A stretch of 64,000 bases of DNA from Pauljensenia sp018375675 (lineage in GTDB: Bacteria > Actinomycetota > Actinomycetes > Actinomycetales > Actinomycetaceae). The position numbers were made by a program, and so were the translations under genes. Below the pieces are notes generated by a model. It ran no database searches and had not been told where the DNA came from. It saw nothing but the letters and a program-made list of their open reading frames with translations. How positions within the stretch are numbered: the stretch's first letter is position 1; every line of letters starts with the position of its first letter. Location of the stretch: positions 62,001-126,000 of the forward strand of contig JAPWAE010000003.1 in NCBI GenBank assembly GCA_041432705.1, written 5' to 3'. This document shows, one piece after another, positions 33,627 to 42,800 of this stretch.

Positions 33627-35309
33627 TCAGTCGCGTGTCAGCTTGCGGTGCGTCACGCGGTGCGGGTTCGCGGCAGCCTCGCCCAGGCGAGCCACCTTGT
33701 TCTTCTCGTACGCCTCGAAGTTGCCCTCGAACCAGTACCATTTGTCGGGCGCCTCTTCAGTGCCCTCCCACGCGAGGATGTGGGTGGCGACGCGGTCGAG
33801 GAACCAGCGGTCGTGGGTGACGACGACGGCGCAGCCGGGGAACGCAAGGAGCGCGTTTTCCAGCGAGCCGAGGGTCTCGACGTCAAGGTCGTTGGTCGGC
33901 TCGTCCAGCAGCAGGAGGTTGCCGCCCTGCTTGAGGGTGAGCGCCAGGTTCAGGCGGTTGCGCTCACCGCCGGACAGGACGCCCGCGGGCTTCTGCTGAT
34001 CCGGGCCCTTGAAGCCGAAAGCAGAGACGTAGGCGCGCGAGGGCATTTCGACGGCGCCGACCTGGATGAAGTCCAGGCCGTCCGAGACGACCTCCCACAG
34101 AGTCTTGTCCGGGTCGATGCCGGCGCGAGACTGATCGACGTAGCTGATCTTGACGGTCTCGCCGATCGTCAGCTCGCCGCCATCGAGGGGCTCGAGGCCG
34201 ACGATCGTCTTGAACAGCGTGGTCTTACCGACGCCGTTGGGGCCGATGACACCGACGATGCCGTTACGCGGCAACGAGAAAGACAGGCCGTTGATGAGCG
34301 AGCGGTCGCCAAAGCCCTTCTGAAGGTCCTTGGCCTCGATGACGACGCTACCCAGGCGCGGGCCCGGCGGGATCTGGATTTCCTCGAAGTCGAGCTTGCG
34401 GGTGCGTTCAGCCTCGGCGGCCATCTCCTCGTAGCGAGCCAGACGGGCCTTCGACTTGGCCTGGCGGCCCTTCGCGTTGGAGCGAACCCACTCGAGTTCT
34501 TCCTTCAGGCGCTTGGCCAGCTTGGCATCCTTCTGCCCCTGGACGGACAGACGCTTTTCCTTCGTCTCCAGATAAGTGGAGTAGTTGCCCTCGTAGGGGT
34601 AGAGGTGACCACGGTCGACCTCGGCGATCCAGCCGGCGACATGGTCGAGGAAGTAGCGGTCGTGGGTGACGGCGATAACCGCGCCCGGGTAGGACGCGAG
34701 GTGCTTCTCGAGCCAGAGCACGCTCTCGGCGTCGAGGTGGTTCGTAGGCTCGTCGAGGAGCAGCAGGTCGGGGGCCTCGATGAGGAGCTTGCACAGCGCC
34801 ACGCGGCGACGCTCACCACCGGAGAGGACGGACACCGGCTGGTCCGGCGGCGGGCAGCGCAGGGCATCCATCGCCTGATCGAGCTGAGAGTCGATGTCCC
34901 ACGCATTGGCGGCATCGATCTCGGTCTGGAGCTTACCCATCTCCTCCATCAGAGCATCGAAGTCGGCGTCAGGGTTCGCCATCTCTTCGGAGATCTCGTT
35001 GAAGCGCGCGAGCTTGCCGAAGATCTCAGCGGCGCCCAGGCGGACGTTTTCAATGACGGTCTTCGTCTCATCGAGAACGGGCTCCTGCATGAGGATGCCG
35101 ACGGTGTAACCGGGGGTCAGACGCGCCTCGCCATTGCTGGGCTCATCCAGGCCGGCCATGATCTTCAGGATCGAGGACTTACCGGCACCGTTGGGGCCGA
35201 CCATACCGATCTTGGCTCCCGGGAAGAAGCTCATGGTGACATCGTCGAGGATGACCTTGTCACCGATGGCCTTGCGAGCCTTGATCATCTGATAAATAAA
35301 CTCCGCCAC
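33627..35309 (-). CDS. ettA: Energy-dependent translational throttle, ABC-F ATPase
   Basis: A 560-aa soluble protein with two ATPase cassettes. It binds the ribosomal E site and couples the first steps of elongation to energy state. Walker A motifs GPNGAGKSS and GPNGVGKTT, signatures LSGGERRR and LSGGERNR, and LLLLDEPTNHLD/LLLLDEPTNDLD are all present. The arm between cassettes and the basic linker (KGRQAKSKARLARYEE) match EttA rather than antibiotic-resistance ABC-F proteins. The start is GTG, with CGGAG four bases upstream. Confidence 0.95.
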   Translation of the reverse strand: MAEFIYQMIKARKAIGDKVILDDVTMSFFPGAKIGMVGPNGAGKSSILKIMAGLDEPSNGEARLTPGYTVGILMQEPVLDETKTVIENVRLGAAEIFGKLARFNEISEEMANPDADFDALMEEMGKLQTEIDAANAWDIDSQLDQAMDALRCPPPDQPVSVLSGGERRRVALCKLLIEAPDLLLLDEPTNHLDAESVLWLEKHLASYPGAVIAVTHDRYFLDHVAGWIAEVDRGHLYPYEGNYSTYLETKEKRLSVQGQKDAKLAKRLKEELEWVRSNAKGRQAKSKARLARYEEMAAEAERTRKLDFEEIQIPPGPRLGSVVIEAKDLQKGFGDRSLINGLSFSLPRNGIVGVIGPNGVGKTTLFKTIVGLEPLDGGELTIGETVKISYVDQSRAGIDPDKTLWEVVSDGLDFIQVGAVEMPSRAYVSAFGFKGPDQQKPAGVLSGGERNRLNLALTLKQGGNLLLLDEPTNDLDVETLGSLENALLAFPGCAVVVTHDRWFLDRVATHILAWEGTEEAPDKWYWFEGNFEAYEKNKVARLGEAAANPHRVTHRKLTRD

Positions 35310-35627
35310 GTTACTCCGTTCGGGTGGTTCGGGGCGCGCCCTCGCGCGCGTGTTCCCCCCTATGGTACCGACCCCGCACGCGCCAGTGAGCCACGCAGCG
35401 GGACGCTAAGGGCGGTGATCCTCATCTCAGCACCATTTTTCGCAAATTCGCTGCTCCCGCTCCTCGCAAGGGTTCCACGCTGGTTACGGATGCGTAGTGA
35501 TTTGTCGAAAACTGTTCCAATCTTTTAAGAAACGCATGCGTAGGTTTGATTTTTAAGACAAACTTTGAAGTACCGGGGGAGGACTATCTCCCCTGTCAAA
35601 CACGAGGAAGACCCAACAGGAGGTAGC
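35310..35627. promoter_or_regulatory. Divergent intergenic region ettA/birA
   Basis: 318 bases without a gene. The half near birA is clearly richer in A and T than its surroundings. It holds TTGTCG (35502) 17 bp from TTAAGA as a weak promoter candidate, TTTTAAGA twice (35523 and 35551), the 10-bp palindrome ACGCATGCGT (35532-35541), and a small hairpin GGGGAG/CTCCCC (35576-35593) in the presumed birA leader. These could serve control of the fatty-acid operon. Confidence 0.5.
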
Positions 35628-36512
35628 ATGCAGCGCGCAACACGCATCCCCATTGCGGGCGTTCACTCACCCGTCTATCACGTCAGCGACACGTCCTCCA
35701 CCCTCGATCTCGCAGCAGTCCTCCTCACCGACACGACGACCGCAACCCCCCACCTGACAACGATCATCGCCGATCGTCAGAGCGCAGGGCGCGGCCGTCT
35801 CGGACGTACGTGGACCACTCCCGACGGCCAAGCCCTCCTCGCCTCCACCATCGTCTCCCTCCCCACCTCATTCCCCACCGAGATGCTCGGCTGGCTCGTG
35901 CACGCGTGTGCACTCTCCGTGCGCGACGCACTCTCCCCCCGTCTGACGCCCCTCGGCCACACCGTTTCCCTGAAGTGGCCCAACGACGTGCTCGTCGACG
36001 GAGCGCGCAAAATCTGCGGCATCCTCGCCCAACTCGCCCCAGCCTCGTCCCCATTTACGACGAGCGCGATTCTCGGCTACGGCATCAACATCGCCCAGGA
36101 CGCAGATCATCTCGCTACCCCGCAGGCCACCTCCCTCTACGTCGAGGGCGACGCCGAGGCCGGAGCCGATCCCACCTCCGTCTCCCACACCCTACTTGCC
36201 CAGATCCTTACCGGACTCGACTCTCGCATCCAAGGCCTCGTCACCCATGGAAACGCGCAAGATTGCGGACTAGCTGACGAGGCCGCGAACGCACTGCCGC
36301 TTCTGGGGACGCGCATCGCACTGGCGAAACCGACGGATCCGAATGGCCACCCGGTGATGGAGGGCGTTGCCCTGGGGCTGAGCCCGACTGGCTCTCTCCT
36401 CGTGCGTACGGACGATGGGCGTACTCACGACATTAATGCCGGGGATGTCCTGGCTACTGGAATTCCTCTGACAACCGTTCACGACACCAAGGAGAAGCGT
36501 GCGAACAATTAA
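35628..36512 (+). CDS. birA: Biotin-[acyl-CoA carboxylase] ligase
   Basis: Attaches biotin to the carrier lysine of carboxylases through biotinyl-AMP. The 294-aa protein has GRGRLGRTW (residues 54-62), KWPNDVLVDG and the C-terminal SH3-like domain. There is no N-terminal helix-turn-helix, so it is a monofunctional ligase. AGGAGG lies 5 nt before the chosen ATG. It overlaps the next gene, its own substrate protein, by 14 bases and opens the fatty-acid operon. Confidence 0.93.
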   Translation: MQRATRIPIAGVHSPVYHVSDTSSTLDLAAVLLTDTTTATPHLTTIIADRQSAGRGRLGRTWTTPDGQALLASTIVSLPTSFPTEMLGWLVHACALSVRDALSPRLTPLGHTVSLKWPNDVLVDGARKICGILAQLAPASSPFTTSAILGYGINIAQDADHLATPQATSLYVEGDAEAGADPTSVSHTLLAQILTGLDSRIQGLVTHGNAQDCGLADEAANALPLLGTRIALAKPTDPNGHPVMEGVALGLSPTGSLLVRTDDGRTHDINAGDVLATGIPLTTVHDTKEKRANN

Positions 36513-38292
36513 TCGAATCCTCGTCGCCAACCGTGGCGAAATCGCGCTGCGCGTGTGCCGCACGGCCACTGATATGGGCATCGCGACGATCGCCGTCTAT
36601 GCCGATCAGGACATGGCGGCGCCTCATACGCGCGAGGCCGACGAGGCCCTGTCCCTGGGTGGCGACGACGCGGCGTCGACGTATCTGAACGGTGAGAAGA
36701 TCCTGGCGATTGCGCTGGAGACGGGCGCGGATGCGATTCACCCGGGCTATGGGTTCCTGTCGGAGAACTCCGAGTTCGCGCGTGCCGTCGAGGATGCCGG
36801 TATCGCGTGGCTGGGTCCCGCGTCTTCCGTGATCGACGCGCTGGGTGACAAGATCAAGGCTCGTCGCGTGGCCGAGGCGTGCGGCGTGGCTCCGGTTCCG
36901 GGCGTGTCCGAGCCCGTGACGTCGCGCGAAGAGGTCGAGGCGTTCATCGCCTCGGCCGGTTACCCGGTCGTGCTCAAGCGCGCCGATGGCGGCGGCGGAC
37001 GAGGCATCAGCATCATCCGCTCGCAGGCTGACTTGGATCTGTTCTTCGCCCGTCACACGGACGCAGCCGACCTGGGCGCTCACTTCGTCGAGCGTTTCGT
37101 CGAGGTGGCTCGTCACGTGGAGACGCAGTCGGCGCGCGACGCCCTCGGTAACTTCCACGTCATCTCGACCCGCGACTGCTCGGTGCAGCGTCGCAACCAG
37201 AAGCTGGTCGAAGAGGCTCCCGCCCCGTTCCTGCCCGAGGGTGCGCACGAGACGCTCGTGAATGCGTCGCGCGCTCTGTTCGAGTACGTCGACTACGTGG
37301 GCGTGGGCACGGTGGAGTTCCTGCTGGAGCCGGACGGCAACATCTGGTTCCTCGAGGTCAACCCGCGTCTGCAGGTCGAGCACCCAGTCTCCGAAGAGGT
37401 CACGGGAATCGACCTGGTGCGCGAGCAGATTCGTATCGCGCAGGGACTGCCGCTCACCACTCCCCCGGAGCCTCGCGGCCACTCCTTCGAGTTCCGCGTG
37501 ACGTCCGAGGATCCGTCGAAGGACCTGACCCCCACGGCTGGCCGCCTCGATGAGGTGCACTGGCCTCTGGGCCCGGGTATCCGCCTGGAGCTGGGCATCG
37601 ATCAGGGTGACTCCGTGCAGACTGCGTTTGATTCCATGATCGCCAAGATCATCGTCACGGGCGCGGACCGCGAGCAGGCGCTCGCCCGGTCGCGTCGCGC
37701 GCTGGCCGAGTTCTCGGTGCAGGGCGTGGCTACTCCGGTTCCCGTGTACCAGGACATCATCAACGATCCCGACTTCTGCGGCGTGGGTGGATTCAACATC
37801 TCGACTCGTTGGTTCGAGACGACGTTCATGCCCCAGCACGACTACTCGGATCTGGCCGTGCCCGCCGAGGCCTCGTCGACGGCGGACCTGCCGCGTCAGA
37901 CGTACATCATCGAGCTGGATGGCCGCCGCGTGTCCCTGACGCTGCCGGCCGGCATGTTCAGTGCCCCGGCCGCCGCTGCTCCGCGTCCGCCGCAGCCGCT
38001 GCGCTCGGCTCCGCGCCGCTCCGGTGCCGCCTCCGTCCAGGCCGGCCCTCACCAGGGCGCGCCCGGCGACATCGTCGCCCCCATGCAGGCCATCGTCGTC
38101 GCGCTCGCCGTGTCCGAGGGCGAGCAGGTGGAGGAAGGCCAGCTCGTGGCGGTCCTCGAGGCCATGAAGATGGAAAAGCCGCTGCTGGCTCCCCGCGCTG
38201 GCACCATCACCTCCCTGGCTATCAAGCAGGGTGACACCGTGACCGCCGGTACCCGCATCGCCCACATCGCCACTGAGGAGGAGGCACAATGA
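36499..38292 (+). CDS. Acyl-CoA carboxylase alpha subunit (biotin carboxylase + carrier)
   Basis: A 597-aa fused subunit. Biotin carboxylase, residues 1-450 (NRGEIALRV, the glycine loop KRADGGGGRGI, EVNPRLQVEHPVSEE), then a linker and the biotin carrier domain at the end with Lys557 in EAMKMEKP. It carboxylates its own biotin using ATP and bicarbonate; together with the beta subunit it makes malonyl-CoA, perhaps also methylmalonyl-CoA. The linker is rich in Ala, Pro and Arg. Start GTG inside birA with AAGGAG upstream; ATGA overlap with the beta subunit. No epsilon subunit is found nearby. Confidence 0.94.
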   Translation: MRTINRILVANRGEIALRVCRTATDMGIATIAVYADQDMAAPHTREADEALSLGGDDAASTYLNGEKILAIALETGADAIHPGYGFLSENSEFARAVEDAGIAWLGPASSVIDALGDKIKARRVAEACGVAPVPGVSEPVTSREEVEAFIASAGYPVVLKRADGGGGRGISIIRSQADLDLFFARHTDAADLGAHFVERFVEVARHVETQSARDALGNFHVISTRDCSVQRRNQKLVEEAPAPFLPEGAHETLVNASRALFEYVDYVGVGTVEFLLEPDGNIWFLEVNPRLQVEHPVSEEVTGIDLVREQIRIAQGLPLTTPPEPRGHSFEFRVTSEDPSKDLTPTAGRLDEVHWPLGPGIRLELGIDQGDSVQTAFDSMIAKIIVTGADREQALARSRRALAEFSVQGVATPVPVYQDIINDPDFCGVGGFNISTRWFETTFMPQHDYSDLAVPAEASSTADLPRQTYIIELDGRRVSLTLPAGMFSAPAAAAPRPPQPLRSAPRRSGAASVQAGPHQGAPGDIVAPMQAIVVALAVSEGEQVEEGQLVAVLEAMKMEKPLLAPRAGTITSLAIKQGDTVTAGTRIAHIATEEEAQ

Positions 38293-39845
38293 GCACCCCC
38301 AGCCCGCTCACGCGTGACGGGTTCATCCAGGCCCAGGACGCTATCGCTCAGGCCGCCGAAGAAAAGGCCGCCCAGCGCCAGCACGCGAAGAAGAAGCTGA
38401 CGGCCCGCGAACGCCTCTCACTCTTCTTCGATGACGGCGTGTGGCACGAGGTCGGTCAGTTCATCGGCGGATCGGTGCGCGCCGGTCGCATCGGTTCGGC
38501 CGTGGCCGCCGGCTACGGCCGCGTGCAGGGGCGCATGGTCGCCGCCTACGCGCAGGACTTCTCGGTGCTGGGTGGAACCCTGGGCAAGGTCGAGGGCGAC
38601 AAGATCGTCGACCTGATCGACCGGGGCATCCGCATGCGTATTCCGATCGTCGGCATTCAGGATTCGGGCGGCGCCCGCATCCAGGAGGGCGTCGTCGCGC
38701 TGGCTCAGTACGGTCGTATCTTCAAGAAGACGTGCGAGGCCTCGGGCCTGGTTCCCCAGATCTCGATCATTCTGGGTCCCTGCGCGGGCGGTGCCGTGTA
38801 TCAGCCGGCACTCACCGACTTCATCATCATGACACGCGAAAACTCGCACATGTTCGTGACGGGCCCGGACGTCGTCGCGGCAACAACCGGTGAGAAGGTC
38901 ACGCTCGATGAGCTCGGTGGCGCGCCGATCCACAACTTCCAGTCCGGCGTCGCCCACCACATGGCCGACACCGAGGAAGAGGCGATCGACTACGTGCGCT
39001 CGCTGCTGGACTACCTACCGTCCTCGTGCGAGGTCGCTCCCCCCAAGTACGAGTACATTCCCAACGCCGAGGACGAGGCTGCGGCCCGCGCGGTTGCCGA
39101 CCTGGTTCCGACGTCGGTACGTCAGCCCTACGACGTGCGCGACGTGGTGCGCTCGCTCGTCGACCACGGCGAATACGTGGAGATTCAGGACCTGTTCGCC
39201 CCCAACGTGACGATCGGTTTCGCGTGCGTCGACGGCCAGTCCGTGGGCATCGTGGCGAACCAACCGATGAACGACGCGGGCACGCTGGACGTGGATGCCT
39301 CGGAAAAGGCGGCGCGTTTCGTGCGTTTCTGCGACGCCTTCGGTCTGCCGATCGTCACCTTCGTGGATGTTCCCGGCTACCGTCCGGGCACCGAGCAGGA
39401 GCAGGCGGGCATCATCCGCCGCGGCGCGAAGGTCATCGTCGCCTACGCGAACGCGACCGTCCCGATGGTCACCGTCATCCTGCGTAAGGCCTACGGTGGT
39501 GCCTACATCGTCATGGGTTCGAAGTCGATCGGCGCGGACCTGGCGTTCGCATGGCCCGACGCGCAGATCGCCGTCATGGGCGCCGAGGGCGCGGCGTCGA
39601 TCATGTACCGCCGCGAGCTGGCCGCCGCCCGCGAGAACGGCACCTTCGAGGAAACGAAGGCCGAGCTCGTGGCCCGCTACGAGGAGGAGACCGTCAACCC
39701 CGAGGTCTCCGTGTCCTCGGGCCAGCTCGACGCCATCATCGCTCCCGCCGATACCCGACAGACCATCATCGATTCCCTGCACCTGCTGGCCACGAAGGAC
39801 CAGCGTGCACCCCACGTCAAGCGTCACGATAACGGCCCTCTGTGA
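38289..39845 (+). CDS. Acyl-CoA carboxylase beta subunit (carboxyltransferase)
   Basis: A 518-aa carboxyltransferase of the AccD/PccB family that transfers CO2 from carboxybiotin to acetyl-CoA or propionyl-CoA. Crotonase-like halves carry the oxyanion-hole segments (IQDSGGARIQEGV, GPCAGGAVYQPALTDF; then DVPGYRPGTEQE and KAYGGAYIVM). Specificity is usually set by one residue in the second half; PGYRPGTEQE is compatible with either acetyl- or propionyl-CoA. The location next to fas argues for acetyl-CoA. The stop is 44 bases before fas. Confidence 0.93.
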   Translation: MSTPSPLTRDGFIQAQDAIAQAAEEKAAQRQHAKKKLTARERLSLFFDDGVWHEVGQFIGGSVRAGRIGSAVAAGYGRVQGRMVAAYAQDFSVLGGTLGKVEGDKIVDLIDRGIRMRIPIVGIQDSGGARIQEGVVALAQYGRIFKKTCEASGLVPQISIILGPCAGGAVYQPALTDFIIMTRENSHMFVTGPDVVAATTGEKVTLDELGGAPIHNFQSGVAHHMADTEEEAIDYVRSLLDYLPSSCEVAPPKYEYIPNAEDEAAARAVADLVPTSVRQPYDVRDVVRSLVDHGEYVEIQDLFAPNVTIGFACVDGQSVGIVANQPMNDAGTLDVDASEKAARFVRFCDAFGLPIVTFVDVPGYRPGTEQEQAGIIRRGAKVIVAYANATVPMVTVILRKAYGGAYIVMGSKSIGADLAFAWPDAQIAVMGAEGAASIMYRRELAAARENGTFEETKAELVARYEEETVNPEVSVSSGQLDAIIAPADTRQTIIDSLHLLATKDQRAPHVKRHDNGPL

Positions 39846-39889
39846 CCGGCATCGTTTGAGAAGAATTGTCCCCGAAGGAAAGTAAGAAG

Positions 39890-42800
39890 ATGTCGTTTGT
39901 GTCCTCGCTGAATGAGACCCCCTACGCGCTGACCTTTGCCGGTCAGGCCACCCCGTGGCGCGCCGCCCTCGATGAGATCGCCCGCGATCCCGAGATCGCT
40001 GAGATCGTCGCCGGAGTCATCAAGGCCTCAGATCAGGTGCTCTCCCCCGTGCGTCGCTCGCTGGCCACCCAGTCGGTCGCGTCCCTGCCCTTCGAGCTGC
40101 CCGCAGCCCCCGAGTCTGCGGCCGTGACCCGCGAGGTCGCCGGCCCCGACGAGGCCGCCCTGTCGGTCCCGGGTATCGTGGCCGCCCAGCTCGGTGCGCT
40201 CATCGACCTGACGCGCGCCGGCCTCAACATCGTCGCCAACCAGCCCACCGCGTTTGAAGGCCACTCCCAGGGCGTGCTCGGCGTTGAGATCGCCCGCGCG
40301 TGGATCGCCGGGGACGAGGCCCGCGCCGCCTCCGTGTTCGCGCTCGCTCGCCTCATCGGCGCGGCCGCCGCCCGCATCACGCGCCGCGCTCGTGCCCCGC
40401 ACGCTGGGGATGCGACCTACATGGTGTCCGTGCGCGGCGTGTCCGACGCTCTCCTCGGCCGCATCGTCGAGTCTCTGCCGTCGACCTCGCACCCGCTGTC
40501 TATCGCGCTGCGCAACGACACCGACACGCACGTCGTCTCGGGCGCCCCGAATGACCTGGCGTCCCTGGTTGCCGCCATCGAGCGCGTGGCCGCCAAGGAC
40601 AAGGCCGCGCACGACGCCCACGAGCGCGGCGGCCGCCCGCTGACCCCCGTGTGCGAGTACCTGCCGGTCTACGTGCCCTTCCACTCCCCCATGCTGGCCG
40701 ACGCCCTCGCCCTCGTGGACGAGTGGGCTGCACAGTGCGGTATCGACGCTGAGCTGGCCCACTCCCTGGCCGCTGCCGTGCTCACGACGCCCGTGGACTG
40801 GCCCGCCCAGATCCGCGCTGCCGCTGAGTCCGGCGCGACCTGGATCATCGACATGGGTCCGGGAGCCACGACGGTTCGCATGACCCGCGCCCTCGTCGAT
40901 GGCACTGGCGTTGGCGTCGTCGCCGCAGGTACCGCCTCCGACCGCGACAAGGCCGCGACCCCCGGTTGGGCCCCCGAGCCCGGCACCGATTGGTCGCACC
41001 TGCGCCCCAGCCTCGTGACCCTGCCCGACGGCAAGACCGTCGTTGACACCGCGTTCTCGCGCCTCACCGGCCGCTCCCCCGTCCTCCTGGCCGGCATGAC
41101 GCCCACGACCGTCGATCCCGAGATTGTCGCGGCTGCCGCGAACGCAGGTTTCTGGGCCGAAATGGCCGGCGGCGGCCAGGTCACCGAAGAGGTATACAAC
41201 GAGAACCTGGCGGGTCTGCGCGCCCAGCTGCGCCCCGGCCACACCGCCGAGTTCAACTCCATGTTCCTGGACCGCTACCTGTGGAACCTGCAGTTCGGCC
41301 AGGCCCGCATCGTGTCGCGTTCGCGCGCGTCCGGCGCCCCCATCGACGGCGTCGTCGTCTCAGCGGGTATCCCCGAACAGGACGAGGCACTGGCTCTCAT
41401 TGAGCAGCTGCGCGCCGACGGCTTCCCCTACGTGGCCTTCAAGCCCGGCACGGTTGACCAGATCCGTAAGGTCATCGCTATCGCTCGCGAGGCCGACCCG
41501 ATCAAGGTCATCGTCCAGGTCGAGGACGGCCACTCCGGCGGCCACCACTCCTGGGAGGACCTGTCCGACCTGCTGCTGGCCACCTACGCCCAGCTGCGCG
41601 CCCAGTCCAACATCGTCCTGACCGTGGGCGGCGGCATCGGTACGCCGGAGCGCGCCGCTGACTTCCTCACCGGTGACTGGTCCGCTCGTTACGGCCGCCC
41701 GCCGATGCCCGTCGACGGCGTTCTCGTGGGCACCGCCGCCATGACGACCAAGGAAGCGCACACCACCAAGGCCGTCAAGGAACTCCTCGTCGCCACCCCC
41801 GGCGTTCCCGACAACGATGAGCTGGGCGGCTGGGTCGGTGAGGGCGTGACCCGCGGCGGCATGACCTCCGGCCTGTCCCACCTGCGCGCCGACATGCACG
41901 AGGTCACCAACGCGGCGGCCGCAGCCGCGCGCATCATCGCCGAAATCGGCTCCGACGGCGCCCAGGTGCGCACCCGCAAGGACGAGATCGTCGAGATCCT
42001 CTCCCACACGGCCAAGCCCTACTTCGGCGATCTCGAAGAGATGACGTACGAGGCATGGGTGCGCCGCTTCGCCGACCTGTCCTACCCGTGGGTCGATCCC
42101 ACGTGGCAGATCCGCTACCACGATCTCCTCCAGCGCGTCGAGGCGCGCCTTGCCCCCGTGGATCACGGCGAGGTCGAGACCCTGTTCCCGACCGTCGAGG
42201 ACGTCGCCGACGCCCACGCCGCGGCCGACCGCCTGCTGGCCGCCTACCCGAACGCCGCGACCACGCACGTCACCCCCATCGATGCCGCCTGGTTCCCGGC
42301 CCTGTGCCGCTCCTACCCCAAGCCGATGCCCTTCGTCCCGATCCTGGACGACGACCTCATCCGCTGGTGGGGCCAGGACTGCCTGTGGCAGGCGCAGGAC
42401 GAGCGATACACCGCCGACCAGGTCCGCATCATCCCCGGTCCCGTCTCCGTGGCCGGCATCGACCGCGTCGACGAGCCCGTCGCCTCCCTGCTGGGCCGCT
42501 TCGAGGCCGCCGCTGCGGAGCGTCTGGCCGCCTCGGGTGCCGTCGCGACGCCCGTCGCCTCTCGCCTGGGTAACGGCAAGCCCGCCGCCACCCGCGAGGA
42601 ATGGCTGCGCAAGGTTCCCTTCATCTCGTGGACCGGTCACCTGATGACCAACCCGGCCTCCATCCTCGACGAGGAGCGCGTCTCCCTGAACCCGACCGAC
42701 ACCGGCGTGGACATGGTCGTCCACCTGGACACCGCGTGGGACAACGACCCGCGCGGCGCCGAGAAGCACGCGGTGCGCGAGCTGGTCTTCCCGCTGGTTC

